DNA of 59,192 nucleotides, from assembly GCA_964544635.1 (NCBI GenBank), contig CAZJCK010000012.1:1-59192 (forward strand). The letters run 5' to 3'. Shown in pieces: positions 9,208-17,753 of this stretch. The position numbers were made by a program, and so were the translations under genes. The notes below the pieces were generated by a model. It did not search any database and had not been told where the DNA came from. It saw nothing but the letters and a program-made list of their open reading frames with translations. Position 1 is the first letter of the stretch, and each line of letters opens with the position of its first letter. The stretch is from CAZJCK01 sp964544635. Its GTDB lineage: Bacteria; Zixibacteria; MSB-5A5; GN15; FEB-12.

Positions 9208-10719
9208 CTATTCGTTTTGCCAGGCCGGATCGATCTGTGTCAGGCTGGCGCGGAGGCGGTTTATCAGCGAATCGGCGACCTCCGGGCGGCCCAGCCGCTG
9301 GCCGTAGATGGCCGCTGAGCGCAGCAGCGCCTGGCGTCCCGCCTCGGTGTTGGGGAACTTGGAGAACAACTCCTCGAGGCTGGCAGCGGCGGCCTCCAGC
9401 TGCCCTTCGCTTTCCTGCAGGCGAGCCTGGAAGAACAGCGCCCTCGCTTCGATCGGGCCGCCGGCGCCGCGTACCGCCAGCTGACGGTACGCTTGTGCCG
9501 CTCGCTCGACCCACTCCTCGGCGACCTGTGGACGGTCCAGCTCGCGGTTCTTCTGGATCAGGTACAGATACGCCGCCATCGCTTCCTGCGAGGCGCTGTA
9601 CCGGTCAATCAAGTACGTATACTCGACCTCGGCCCGGCTCCAGTTGTTGTCGGCGTCCCACGTACGGGCCATCGTCAGCTGCGCCTCCGGGCTGTTGGCC
9701 CAGTAATTAGGTTGGTCCCGCTTCAGCTCCACCAGCCGGCGCCGGGCCTCTTCGCTTTCTCCCTGTTGGAGGAGAATCGAGGCCAGCAAGTACTCGAGGT
9801 GCGCCATAATCCGCCGTTCGTCAGCGTCACCCGGATCGAGCTGCTTTTGGAGATTCTCGTAAATCACCCGCGCCGAATCATATTGCTGAAGTCCGCCGGC
9901 GAAAAGCTGGGCCGTCTGCATGCCGATTCTCAGGCGCTGCTGAAGCGTCGTGTCGTTGACCGCCAGCAGATGATCGATGGCTACCCGCGGGTTGTTTCGA
10001 TCGGTGGCGATGGCCGCCATATTGATATGCGCCTGTGGCTCCAGTCGGGTATTCGCAAAGCGATCGATGATCTCGCCATAGTAATTCGTCGCTCGCTCGT
10101 AGAACCGATCGATGTTGGCGGTATCTCCAATTGTCCGGGCAATTCGATACATATGGGCCGGCAGATTGAACAGGCGTGGAATTACATCGCCGTTCTGGTC
10201 GGTCGGCGGATAAAAAGACTCGATTGAGTAATCGTAGACAGCGATAGCCGAATCCCAGCTCCCCGCCGCCTGCAGCGCCTGACCCAGGTTCAGGTAGGCC
10301 TCCAGGCGCGGAGCGCCCTGCAGATTTGTCCGCTCGATCAGTTCGGTCATGATCGCTGCGGCGGTATCAAAACGCCGCGCCGTGAAATTCTGCTGTGCTA
10401 CCCGGGTCGCCGCCTGAAACGCCTTGTACTCGATCTCGCGGTGCTCCACCGGGTACGCCTCGACGTCCACGCTGTCCAGCGCCGCATAGCAGAACGCCAG
10501 CACATCGCGGAACTGACGGCTGAAGTCCCGGCGCTCCGAACTCGACAACTCGTCTCCCGGCGCCACCACGGCGTCGGTCAGCTCCTTCTCGACCTTGTAG
10601 AACCGTTTCTCGGCCTCATAGCGCAGCCGCAGGCCCGGATTGTCCGAACAGCCCGAAAGCGCAAGCACCGATGTCAGCACAATGGCGAGCAGCCCGTGAT
10701 GTTGTTTACTATAGCTCAT
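9208..10719 (-). CDS. TPR-repeat lipoprotein
   Basis: About 503 residues from the Met at 10719, which directly precedes a lipoprotein signal peptide with lipobox 'LALSGC' (Cys ~24). In-frame Mets at 10743 and 10728 are possible alternatives and an earlier one at 10782 is less likely. The mature protein is alpha-helical with repeated ~34-residue helical pairs (for example 'AYLNLGQALQAAGSWDSAIAVYD', 'AQLTMARTWDADNNWSRAEVEYTYLIDRY', and 'AAASLEELFSKFPNTEAGRQALL'), typical of TPR scaffolds. It is expected to be membrane-anchored in the periplasm and to act in protein-protein assembly, similar in layout to BamD/YbgF-like proteins but longer. No enzymatic motif is visible. Confidence 0.75.
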   Translation of the reverse strand: MSYSKQHHGLLAIVLTSVLALSGCSDNPGLRLRYEAEKRFYKVEKELTDAVVAPGDELSSSERRDFSRQFRDVLAFCYAALDSVDVEAYPVEHREIEYKAFQAATRVAQQNFTARRFDTAAAIMTELIERTNLQGAPRLEAYLNLGQALQAAGSWDSAIAVYDYSIESFYPPTDQNGDVIPRLFNLPAHMYRIARTIGDTANIDRFYERATNYYGEIIDRFANTRLEPQAHINMAAIATDRNNPRVAIDHLLAVNDTTLQQRLRIGMQTAQLFAGGLQQYDSARVIYENLQKQLDPGDADERRIMAHLEYLLASILLQQGESEEARRRLVELKRDQPNYWANSPEAQLTMARTWDADNNWSRAEVEYTYLIDRYSASQEAMAAYLYLIQKNRELDRPQVAEEWVERAAQAYRQLAVRGAGGPIEARALFFQARLQESEGQLEAAAASLEELFSKFPNTEAGRQALLRSAAIYGQRLGRPEVADSLINRLRASLTQIDPAWQNE

Positions 10720-10823
10720 CTGTATCATGTATCGGCGGATCATGGATCGGTTATACTTGTGACGGGGAATATAGGCCGACACAATGTCGGGTACAAGACG
10801 ATTCTACCGGCAAACGATGGCAC

Positions 10824-10858
10824 AAAAAAGGACCGGTCACGTATGTCGTGACCGGTCC
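10824..10858 (-). terminator. Rho-independent terminator for the PEP-CTERM gene
   Basis: Perfect 11-bp stem GGACCGGTCAC / GTGACCGGTCC with a 7-nt loop. On the minus strand it is followed by TTTTTT. It sits ~30 bp past the PEP-CTERM gene. Confidence 0.9.
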
Positions 10859-10889
10859 AAATCTTGGGTAATGCTGTGAGAACCGATTA

Positions 10890-11660
10890 TCAGCCGTTTT
10901 TACGGCGACGGTAACGGGCAATACCGCTACCGACAAGGCCCAGGCCGAACAGCAACATCGTGCCCGGCTCCGGAATCGCTTCAAACGAGCCGTCGAGACG
11001 GTCGTTACCACAACCGAGCGTGGCCTGGAAATTCAGGTTGTCGAAGCTGCCCAGGAGCGAACGCTCGAACTTGAATTCGTACACCCAGGTATCACCGTTA
11101 CCCGGCGAGAGGTGATCCTGCTCGAGGTCTTCCCAGAAAGTCAGCGAGGACTGGACATCGCCGAGCTTCTCACCCGACTCGATTTCATGGGCGCCGGCCA
11201 GGGACTCGAACGACGTGCCGTAGTAGCTGCCGCTAACGTCCTGGATACCGTTCCATGAATCGACGCGGTACAGGCCAGCCGAACCGTCGGCGGTGATGTC
11301 AATCGCCCACGTGTACTTGGAATCACCACTGCCGATAAACAGGTCGCCCATGCGGTAGTACTGGTCCCAGCCGGAAGAATAGGCGTTGAAGCCGAACGAG
11401 TTGGTCAGCGAGATATACAGGTAATCGGCATCCATTGCCACGTTCAGGTCTTCGAGGTCAAACGCCTCGCCGCCTTCACCGAGATTGCCGGGGGAGGGCA
11501 GGTTGCCAATGCCGTGCGGATAGTTGATCGGGGCACGGTTCTGGTTGAGGGCGTCATCGAACAGCGTCGATGCATCGCCAAAATTGTAAATTTGGTAGTT
11601 AAACGCGTAGCTCTGGCTCGCCAGGAGCACAACTGCAAGTACCGTTAGGAGTTTTTTCAC
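10890..11660 (-). CDS. PEP-CTERM sorting-signal protein
   Basis: 256 residues from GTG 11660, chosen because AAAAGGG lies 7-8 bases upstream and a signal peptide ('LLTVLAVVLLASQSYA') starts at once; the open frame extends further upstream without support. The mature part is acidic and aromatic ('YLYISLTNSFGFNAYSSGW', 'YTWAIDITADG'), resembling beta-sandwich domains of exported proteins. The C-terminus is a textbook PEP-CTERM tripartite signal: 'IPEPGTMLLFG', hydrophobic 'LGLVGSGIA', then 'RYRRRKNG'. Such proteins are processed by an exosortase and often linked to exopolysaccharide. No exosortase gene is in the window. It is a different sorting tag from the FlgD-Ig tails at both window ends. 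Confidence 0.85.
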   Translation of the reverse strand: MKKLLTVLAVVLLASQSYAFNYQIYNFGDASTLFDDALNQNRAPINYPHGIGNLPSPGNLGEGGEAFDLEDLNVAMDADYLYISLTNSFGFNAYSSGWDQYYRMGDLFIGSGDSKYTWAIDITADGSAGLYRVDSWNGIQDVSGSYYGTSFESLAGAHEIESGEKLGDVQSSLTFWEDLEQDHLSPGNGDTWVYEFKFERSLLGSFDNLNFQATLGCGNDRLDGSFEAIPEPGTMLLFGLGLVGSGIARYRRRKNG

Positions 11661-11993
11661 TACATTACCCTTTTCATCCGAAGTTCTACGTATAAGTTCT
11701 CGGGTAGAAAAGAAGCAAGTGCGGTGCCGAAATGTAGTCAACGCTAGCTGCAACACATGGTTATGATCACCAATCGCTCCGGTTCGGATGGCAGGCTTTG
11801 TCCTCGCCCCTTCCCGAAAACCCCACAAGAAATGTAATGAATTGGTTAAGCCGTTGTAAAAAAGCGGCTTAGGATTTGTTAAGGAGCGGACTTCCGGCGA
11901 GTGTCAGCGTCCGTCGGTGGCGCCAAACCCGACAAAAATGCCACCAGATTGCGGTAAAAAACTCAAATGGCACGCAGGTAAACGGAGGACCCG
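11661..11993. other. Divergent intergenic region, left edge of the capsid island
   Basis: No ORF with coding character. It must contain promoters for the PEP-CTERM gene (minus) and the capsid operon (plus), though I see no convincing -35/-10 pair. A small inverted repeat (TAAGCCG at 11847-11853 with CGGCTTA at 11865-11871) lies here. AACGGAGG precedes the portal start. No tRNA or obvious att-like direct repeat was found. Confidence 0.5.
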
Positions 11994-13268
11994 ATGCGAT
12001 TTCTAACCAAACTACTAAACCGCAATGCTCATATCGTGCAACGAGATGCACGCTTATCGGCAGCCCCATTCACGCCTCGAAAGGACCACTTTCGTACCCT
12101 CGACCAGCTTTCAGCCATGCTTCGGATCACTACCGGCGACGTCGCCACCGGCCGTCACCGGGTCGGTCTCTACCGTTTCCTCGTTGATCATATCCCTGCG
12201 GTCAATGCCTGTGTCTGGACATGGGCACGGCTGGCCACAGCCGACGGTGCCTGGGAGATCGTGGAAGCACCGAGCGATACGGCCCGGGCCAAAGCCCTCG
12301 AACGACTCGACCGTCTCGACAAGCGGCTCGGCCGTTCGTCGCTGGGCCGGCAGATCGGTCTACCGTCGCTGTTGTCCGGGCTGTTCGCCGGACTGTTCCG
12401 CGACGGTGTTGCCGCCGGCGTGCTCACCCTGACCCGCGACGGTTCCTCGGTCGAGGCGATAGTCCCGATCGACGCCGCGGGCATTGTCGCCAAAGCCGGA
12501 ACCGGGGGGTACCAGCTGACCTTCGAGAACGACGACACGCGCACGGTCAGCCTCGATACCCCCGATGTTTTCGTCCTGACCCACAATGCCGGTCCCAACG
12601 CCCCGCTCGGGCGCTCCATCCTGCAGGCGGTCCCATTCGTCAGCTACATCGAGCAGCAATTGATCGATGATATGCGCCGCGCCACCCACAACTCCGGCTA
12701 CCATCGGCTGCACGTCAAGGTTACGCCTCCGGAGCGGATGGCGGGTGAATCCGACAGCGCTTATGTCGGGCGCAGCAACAGCTACTTCGATGCAACTGTC
12801 GACATGATCAGGTCGTGCGACATCGAGGACAACCCGGTTACCTGGGACAATGTCGCCATCGACTACATCGGCCCGCAGCAGCGCACCGGCGTAACCAACA
12901 GCTGGTTCTACAACCACCGCGCCATGATCGAAGAGATCTGCGCCGGCACCAACTTGTCGCCCTTCCTGCTGGGATACTCCTACGGCGCCACCACCAGCTG
13001 GTCCGGCTTCAAGTTCGACCTGGTCATGCGCCAGGTGCGCGCCGTCCAGGCGGAAATGCGACAACTGCTGGAGTGGATCGGCGATGTCGAACTGGCGCTC
13101 GCCGGTATCGACGCCCGCTGTCGCTACCGTTTCGACAACAGCATGAGCTATCGCGCCACCGACCAGGCGACCGTCTCCGCCTCTCGCGCCGACACCATCC
13201 TCAAGCTGTACAACGCCGGCCTGATCGACCAAGAGACCGCCCGCAGCAAAGTGGCATGCCTGATCTGA
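11994..13268 (+). CDS. Phage portal protein
   Basis: 424 residues with a strong Shine-Dalgarno (GGAGG) upstream of ATG 11994. The pattern fits a dodecameric portal: 'LYRFLVDHIPAVNACVWTWARL' near the start, 'GRSILQAVPFVSYIEQQLIDDM' in the middle ('GRSxLxP' element), then 'ICAGTNLSPFLLGYSYG' and 'WSGFKFDLVMRQVRAVQAEMRQLLEW', the long helix and C-terminal helical region. The portal forms the channel at one capsid vertex through which the terminase pumps DNA. Its coding sequence overlaps the start of the terminase gene by 13 bp. It lies upstream of the terminase, whereas many HK97-like phages have the terminase first. Confidence 0.75.
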   Translation: MRFLTKLLNRNAHIVQRDARLSAAPFTPRKDHFRTLDQLSAMLRITTGDVATGRHRVGLYRFLVDHIPAVNACVWTWARLATADGAWEIVEAPSDTARAKALERLDRLDKRLGRSSLGRQIGLPSLLSGLFAGLFRDGVAAGVLTLTRDGSSVEAIVPIDAAGIVAKAGTGGYQLTFENDDTRTVSLDTPDVFVLTHNAGPNAPLGRSILQAVPFVSYIEQQLIDDMRRATHNSGYHRLHVKVTPPERMAGESDSAYVGRSNSYFDATVDMIRSCDIEDNPVTWDNVAIDYIGPQQRTGVTNSWFYNHRAMIEEICAGTNLSPFLLGYSYGATTSWSGFKFDLVMRQVRAVQAEMRQLLEWIGDVELALAGIDARCRYRFDNSMSYRATDQATVSASRADTILKLYNAGLIDQETARSKVACLI

Positions 13269-14605
13269 TACTGCCGCCGGAGGTAGCCGAGGTCGACTGG
13301 CAACGCGGCCTGGTCGACCCGGTCTACTTCGCTTCGGCGGTCCTGCATATCGAGCTGCACCCCGGCCAGGCTAAGTGGCTGGTCCGTTCGGTCGAACCGG
13401 AGAACCTCCTCGTGACCGGCAACCGCTGGGGGAAATCGTTCGTCTCGGCGGTCAAGCTGATCCACCGCGCCCTCTACCGCCCGCGCCCGCTGCCATACGA
13501 CGCTGCCGGCCGTTACCGAAGCGCCATTGTATCGATCACCCAGGACCAGGCCAACCTCGTCTTCAACCAGGTTTCGCGCCTCGTCAACCAGTCACCGTTG
13601 CTGTCTGCTCTGGTCGATTCGCGACGCCAGACGCCGCACCCGACGGTTGCGTTCGGCAACGGCGCCACCATCGAAGCGCGCTCGTCGCAAAACCGGGGCG
13701 AGTACCTGCTCGGCAACGATTTCGACCTCGTCATCTTCGACGAAGTCGCGTTCGAGTCGGAACCGGAGTTTGTCGTTGAGGAAGTACTCACCATGCGCCT
13801 GGCCGACCGTGAAGGGCGCCTCGATCTTGTCTCCACGCCCAACGGCAAGAACTGGTTCTACCGGCGCTTCCGCGAACATATGCAGGGAAATCGGCGCGGC
13901 TATCTCCAGTCCGGCGACAGTCGCGACAACCCGCTGTTGCCGCGACCGTTCCTCGACGACCGGCTGCGCTTTTTCAGCGACGCCCGGGTGCAGCAGAACA
14001 TCATGGGGCAGTTCGCCGATTCCGGGGGCGAGATCCTCATGGGGGAATACGTCGATGCCGCCCTCGCCGCACAGACCGAAAACGCGAGCACCGAGCAACC
14101 CGAACTACCCCGCTTCATTTCCGGCTGGGACCTGGCCCGCAAACAGACCGCCACTGTCGGTATCACCGTTGCCGTGACGGGGGAGACCGTGACCGTCGTC
14201 GCCCTCGAACGTTTCAAGCGGTTCGACTGGGCAGTCGTGATCGACCGTATCAAACGCCGGCAGTATGACTACCCCGGCCAGCTTATCATCGACGCTACCG
14301 GTTTGGGCGACGTCGTCACCGAGCAACTCCGAGAGTTCAAACCGGAGGCCTTTGTCTTCTCAGAAACAGCCAAAGCTGCTCTATTGTCGAACCTCGAACT
14401 GCTGCACGCCCGCCGACGCCTGCGCTACCATCGCTGGGAGTTGCCTGACGGTCCGGGGCGGGTATGGTCCCTGGAGGATGAATTGCGCGAGGCACGCTGG
14501 GACGACAACAACCGGTGCGACGCTCTCATGGCGCTGGCGCTGGCGGTCTGGCCGTTGCGACGTACGGTCGAACTCACCCCATGGCCCCGACTGGGCAAGG
14601 CGTGA
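13256..14605 (+). CDS. Phage terminase large subunit
   Basis: 449 residues. The open frame runs further upstream, but that part is a shadow of the portal gene; ATG 13256 gives a sensible N-terminus. The ATPase domain shows a Walker A variant 'GNRWGKS' (~residue 51) and Walker B 'DLVIFDEVAFE' (~160). The C-terminal RNase H-like nuclease domain shows 'FISGWDLARKQT' (first Asp), 'LIIDATGLGD' (second acidic cluster) and 'NNRCDALMALALA' (last Asp). Both ATPase and nuclease sites appear intact, so the packaging motor may be functional. No small terminase subunit was recognised nearby. Confidence 0.85.
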   Translation: MPDLILPPEVAEVDWQRGLVDPVYFASAVLHIELHPGQAKWLVRSVEPENLLVTGNRWGKSFVSAVKLIHRALYRPRPLPYDAAGRYRSAIVSITQDQANLVFNQVSRLVNQSPLLSALVDSRRQTPHPTVAFGNGATIEARSSQNRGEYLLGNDFDLVIFDEVAFESEPEFVVEEVLTMRLADREGRLDLVSTPNGKNWFYRRFREHMQGNRRGYLQSGDSRDNPLLPRPFLDDRLRFFSDARVQQNIMGQFADSGGEILMGEYVDAALAAQTENASTEQPELPRFISGWDLARKQTATVGITVAVTGETVTVVALERFKRFDWAVVIDRIKRRQYDYPGQLIIDATGLGDVVTEQLREFKPEAFVFSETAKAALLSNLELLHARRRLRYHRWELPDGPGRVWSLEDELREARWDDNNRCDALMALALAVWPLRRTVELTPWPRLGKA

Positions 14606-14724
14606 TGTGGTCGTGTGGCGGTGTTATTGCGACGTACGATGTCATGAGCCAAAGCGCAGATCTCTGGAGTTCACCAACGGCGCACGGAGAGGTCCGCGTT
14701 TAACAGGGAACGGTAAAGACACAC

Positions 14725-14767
14725 AAAAAGGTGCGCCCTCCGAGGGGAGGGTGGACTCAGAGGGCGC
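14725..14767 (-). terminator. Minus-strand terminator inside the capsid island
   Basis: GCGCCCTC (14733-14740) pairs with GAGGGCGC (14760-14767). On the minus strand the hairpin is followed by ACCTTTTTG. The orientation implies a transcript coming from the small minus-strand ORF just upstream. Confidence 0.6.
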
Positions 14768-14846
14768 TTGGGAAGGGGGATCGGGAACGCGGATTGTCAA
14801 AACAGATGATGTCTCTGACGTTCCCCTTCTCTGGTGATGGGACTCG

Positions 14847-14966
14847 TTAGAAACCCGTGTGGCCGAACACTTCGGCGGTTGTAAATGTCATCGCGAAGAT
14901 GAACAGAATCGCCGCCAGCAGCCACTTGTACGGGAATCGGGTCTTTTTGCGATACAGCATAGTCAT
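14847..14966 (-). CDS. Small single-pass membrane protein (39 aa)
   Basis: ATG at 14966 opens a 39-residue frame: a basic start (MTMLYRKKTRFPYK), a hydrophobic stretch (WLLAAILFIFAMTF) and a short polar tail ending FGHTGF, closed by TAA. The positive-inside layout fits a single-pass inner-membrane or signal-anchor peptide. There is no clear Shine-Dalgarno, which lowers confidence. A minus-oriented hairpin/T-run ~80 bp downstream supports a transcript in this direction. It is encoded opposite to the capsid genes, so it may be an independently expressed accessory ('moron') gene. No known family is recognised. Confidence 0.4.
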   Translation of the reverse strand: MTMLYRKKTRFPYKWLLAAILFIFAMTFTTAEVFGHTGF

Positions 14967-15210
14967 AACCAAAACCAATCAGGATAATCGTTCACGTTAC
15001 ACGGTCGCATATCGCAAAACCTGTGCCGCTCCGGCCGGCCGTCGCACTGATGCGGCAACTGGCTGATAGTCATTGAGTTAAATCGGTTGCGCAAAGTCTG
15101 AACAGGCTGCAGCCGATTTGACAACCCCGCAACAAAATGCGCAAATTCGCCGCAAGACTTGTGGTAATCCGGTCAGGCCCACGGTTTGTAAACGACACTG
15201 TGGAGGAACC

Positions 15211-16608
15211 ATGAGCCTGCGACTCGCTTCGCTGACCGCCCAACTGATCGATAAACCACCCGACGACCCGTCCGATAGCCTGGCCCAACGTATCAACGGC
15301 ACCATCAAGCCGCCGCAAGCGGTCAGCGCCGAGGACATCCACATCCGCGCCATGTACCTCGTCTCCGACGAAGTCAATTCGTTTGGCGGCTGCTTTCCGT
15401 CGGACGAACACCCGTCGCTGATACCGCTCTTAGTCGACGTGCCGGTGATGATCGGCCACCGCAAGGACCGTCTGCCCGTCGCCCGGACGTTTCATGCTAC
15501 CATCGAACGGCGCGACGGCCATCAATGGGTCAAGGTGCTGTTCTACTGGTTACATGATACCGACGGCGCCGAGTCGCTGGCCGCCAATATCGACGGCGGC
15601 CTGTACAAGGAGTGCTCGATCGGTTTCGTCTATCGCTTCCCGGAGTGCTCGGTCTGCGGTCGTGACATGCGCCGTTGCGAGCACGAGCCGCTGCGCCGGT
15701 ACACCCGAGACGGCCATACCGTCACCGCCCACTTCAACTACCGCCAGGTCGACCGTGTCCTCGAATGCTCGCTTGTCTACCGCGGCGCCCAGCCCAATAC
15801 CGCGATGACGAACGATGTAACGCTCGGTGACTGGCACGCCCCCGAATCGTTCACGCCAGCTGATACCGACGACCTCTTGCTGCTCACCCCGGCCTACGAC
15901 GGTATCCCGGTTGTCCTCTCACCCACCGATGACGGGGCGGCGCTCATAGCCTGTGACAACTCCGAACTTCCCGCTGATCTGAGCGACCGCTTCGCGCTCG
16001 ATGCGACACCGAATTCAGCTGCTCCCGTCTTCGGTCTTCTCGTCGGCTACCGTGGCAAGCAGCGTTGCAGTGCCGACGAAACCCGGGCCTTCCTCCGCGA
16101 CCGTTCCGGTCCGGTCAGCCGTCTCGACCTCAAGTTGCTCCTGCCCGACGTAACCTGTCCCGGCCGCCACACGCCCGACCCAACGCACACCGTCACACCC
16201 CTTCGCCACCGTATCACCACTCACCGCACCCTTCCTGAAACCGCTGCCGTTCTGGCAACTCGTGACGGTGTGCGGGTCTGGCGATTGCCGCATCGGCCGC
16301 CGCACCACCCCGGCTACAGCCTCGATCCGGCTGCGCATGTCAAACCCGCCAACACCTATACCCTGCATGACCACGACAGTCACCAGTCACTGGAACTGTC
16401 GCTGACCGACCGCACGAGCAGTCTCGATTTACTCGGCAAGCCGTTCGATCTTGCGAATCTTTCCGGAAAAGTCGAGCAGATTCGCAGGAGAGGCGAGGCC
16501 TACCAGGTCGCAATCGACAGTCGCCTTTTCCTGCTCCGCCCGGTCATTCTGCATGGCCGCCGTCGCTACCTCTGTCAATCACTGGAGGACGCCGATGCAC
16601 GTAACTGA
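15211..16608 (+). CDS. Prohead protease-like head maturation protein
   Basis: 465 residues from ATG 15211 (TGGAGG upstream). The first ~230 residues resemble HK97-type prohead proteases: 'VPVMIGHRKDRLPVAR' supplies the likely catalytic His, 'LYKECSIGFVYRF' the likely Ser, and 'DRVLECSLVYRGAQPNTAM' matches the 'VSLVxxGANPxA' closing motif. A Cys-containing insert ('CSVCGRDMRRCEHE') may bind metal and is unusual for the family. The remaining ~230 residues have no assigned function and may be an accessory domain. Its role would be cleaving the scaffold or delta domain during capsid assembly. It overlaps the next gene by 14 bp. Confidence 0.7.
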   Translation: MSLRLASLTAQLIDKPPDDPSDSLAQRINGTIKPPQAVSAEDIHIRAMYLVSDEVNSFGGCFPSDEHPSLIPLLVDVPVMIGHRKDRLPVARTFHATIERRDGHQWVKVLFYWLHDTDGAESLAANIDGGLYKECSIGFVYRFPECSVCGRDMRRCEHEPLRRYTRDGHTVTAHFNYRQVDRVLECSLVYRGAQPNTAMTNDVTLGDWHAPESFTPADTDDLLLLTPAYDGIPVVLSPTDDGAALIACDNSELPADLSDRFALDATPNSAAPVFGLLVGYRGKQRCSADETRAFLRDRSGPVSRLDLKLLLPDVTCPGRHTPDPTHTVTPLRHRITTHRTLPETAAVLATRDGVRVWRLPHRPPHHPGYSLDPAAHVKPANTYTLHDHDSHQSLELSLTDRTSSLDLLGKPFDLANLSGKVEQIRRRGEAYQVAIDSRLFLLRPVILHGRRRYLCQSLEDADARN

Positions 16609-16906
16609 TACCAATCATCCGCTCACCCTCTCAAACCAGTTGCTCAACCTGCTCACCGTCGCTCTTGGCATCGCCGCGGCGTATTTCCTGACCATCCAGT
16701 CGCTCAAGATAGAATTGGCGGCCAAGGCCGAGAGCCGGGTCGTCGAGGTGATGGACAAGAAGCTGACGTCGTTCGAGGTCCTCGTTCGCGAAGGCCTGGT
16801 CAGCAAGGAAGATTTCTACACTTTCTCGCGCGACATCGACTCGCGCCTCACCCGCATTGAACTGTTTCTCACCGAACAATCAGGAGCTAAGCGTGAAACA
16901 CCCTGA
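16595..16906 (+). CDS. Small membrane/coiled-coil phage protein
   Basis: 103 residues, ATG 16595 with GGAGG upstream. One transmembrane segment ('LLNLLTVALGIAAAYFLTI', ~15-35) is followed by a charged helical, probably coiled-coil region to the end ('SRVVEVMDKKLTSFEVLV', 'DIDSRLTRIELFL'). It overlaps its neighbours by 14 bp at each end, so it is translationally coupled to the protease and the next gene. No known function; a membrane-anchored accessory or lysis-associated protein is possible. Confidence 0.65.
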   Translation: MHVTDTNHPLTLSNQLLNLLTVALGIAAAYFLTIQSLKIELAAKAESRVVEVMDKKLTSFEVLVREGLVSKEDFYTFSRDIDSRLTRIELFLTEQSGAKRETP

Positions 16907-17279
16907 TGATATGCGCGCCCTCATTACCCGACTCGGGGGCGCCCTCGATACCGAAACCGTCACCGTGCTCGATCTCGACGAATTCCGCGCCAGGCTCGAG
17001 GATCTGGCGGCCGCCCTCGATGACAACGACACCGTCGCCGAATCACTGGCCCGACTGCGCCGTGATTACGAGGAACGGATCGCCGGCATGCTCAAGGCGA
17101 TCGCGGCAGCCGACCGCTCCCGCACCGCCTTCGCCGAGGCCCTCACCGAGATCAAGAACCTGCCGTCGCTCTCGACAGCACAACTGATCGAGCGCTACCG
17201 AACGGTGTCGGCACGCCTCCGCCATCACTTCCCGACCAGTTTCGGCCCGTTGCGGGCATCCGGTCAGCGCGGGAAGTAG
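16893..17279 (+). CDS. Helical phage protein of unknown function
   Basis: 128 residues from GTG 16893 (AGGAG upstream, overlap of 14 bp with the preceding gene). It is almost wholly alpha-helical and charged ('LDEFRARLEDLAAALDD', 'RRDYEERIAGMLKAIAAADRS'). The position between protease and capsid genes is where scaffolding proteins often lie, but the sequence alone does not prove that role. Confidence 0.6.
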   Translation: MKHPDDMRALITRLGGALDTETVTVLDLDEFRARLEDLAAALDDNDTVAESLARLRRDYEERIAGMLKAIAAADRSRTAFAEALTEIKNLPSLSTAQLIERYRTVSARLRHHFPTSFGPLRASGQRGK

Positions 17280-17323
17280 CCGCGCATACACAACGATCTA
17301 CGAAACCCACGAAAGGAACTCTC

Positions 17324-17743
17324 ATGCCTGTACGTACCCAGGATCTCGAAGCGGTCGCTCCCGTTCTTGCGACCTTCGATGTGCAACAGTCCGGCAGTGT
17401 CGACCAGCTCAAGGATGCCAACCTCGGCCAGCCGGTCATGCTCACCGCAAACAACGAAGTTGGCCCGATCACCAGCGGCGGGCAGTTGCTCGGCAAACTG
17501 ATCGACCTGACACTGTCCGACGGTGATGACGGCAAGCGCCTCGCCACCGTCCAGATCGGCGGCATCTGCCGCCTCGCTGTTTCCGCGACCGTCCCGTCGG
17601 TCGGCAACCGCGTCGTCGGCGGCACTGCCGGCACCGTCAAGCAGGCGCCCACGGTAGCCTCTGACCCGGCTGGCGGCAATGTCGCCCGCGGCACCGTCCT
17701 CGCCGTCAACGGCACCACCGACTGCACCATCCTGCTCAACTAA
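17324..17743 (+). CDS. Capsid decoration/cement-like protein
   Basis: 139 residues, start ATG 17324 preceded by AAAGGAA. The sequence is beta-rich, Gly/Val/Thr-rich and free of Cys except near its end ('LGQPVMLTANNEVGPI', 'GQLLGKLIDLTLSDGDDGK', 'GTVLAVNGTTDCTILLN'), resembling DUF2190-type capsid cement proteins that sit at the capsid surface. Location directly before the major capsid gene supports this. Confidence 0.6.
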   Translation: MPVRTQDLEAVAPVLATFDVQQSGSVDQLKDANLGQPVMLTANNEVGPITSGGQLLGKLIDLTLSDGDDGKRLATVQIGGICRLAVSATVPSVGNRVVGGTAGTVKQAPTVASDPAGGNVARGTVLAVNGTTDCTILLN

Positions 17744-17753
17744 GGAGACATTC

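Larger units (their letters stand above)
14606..15210. other. Non-coding gap inside the capsid island
   Basis: This 605-bp gap interrupts an otherwise tightly packed plus-strand operon. It holds a minus-strand small ORF (14847-14966) with its own minus-oriented terminator, plus the leader of the protease gene. TTGACA at 15118-15123 could be a -35 element for the downstream genes but no good -10 is placed after it. Confidence 0.5.

Noticed and set aside
12815..13255. N-terminal extension of the terminase frame
   Set aside because: It overlaps the portal gene in another frame and reads as Arg/His-rich nonsense; ATG 13256 is the natural start.
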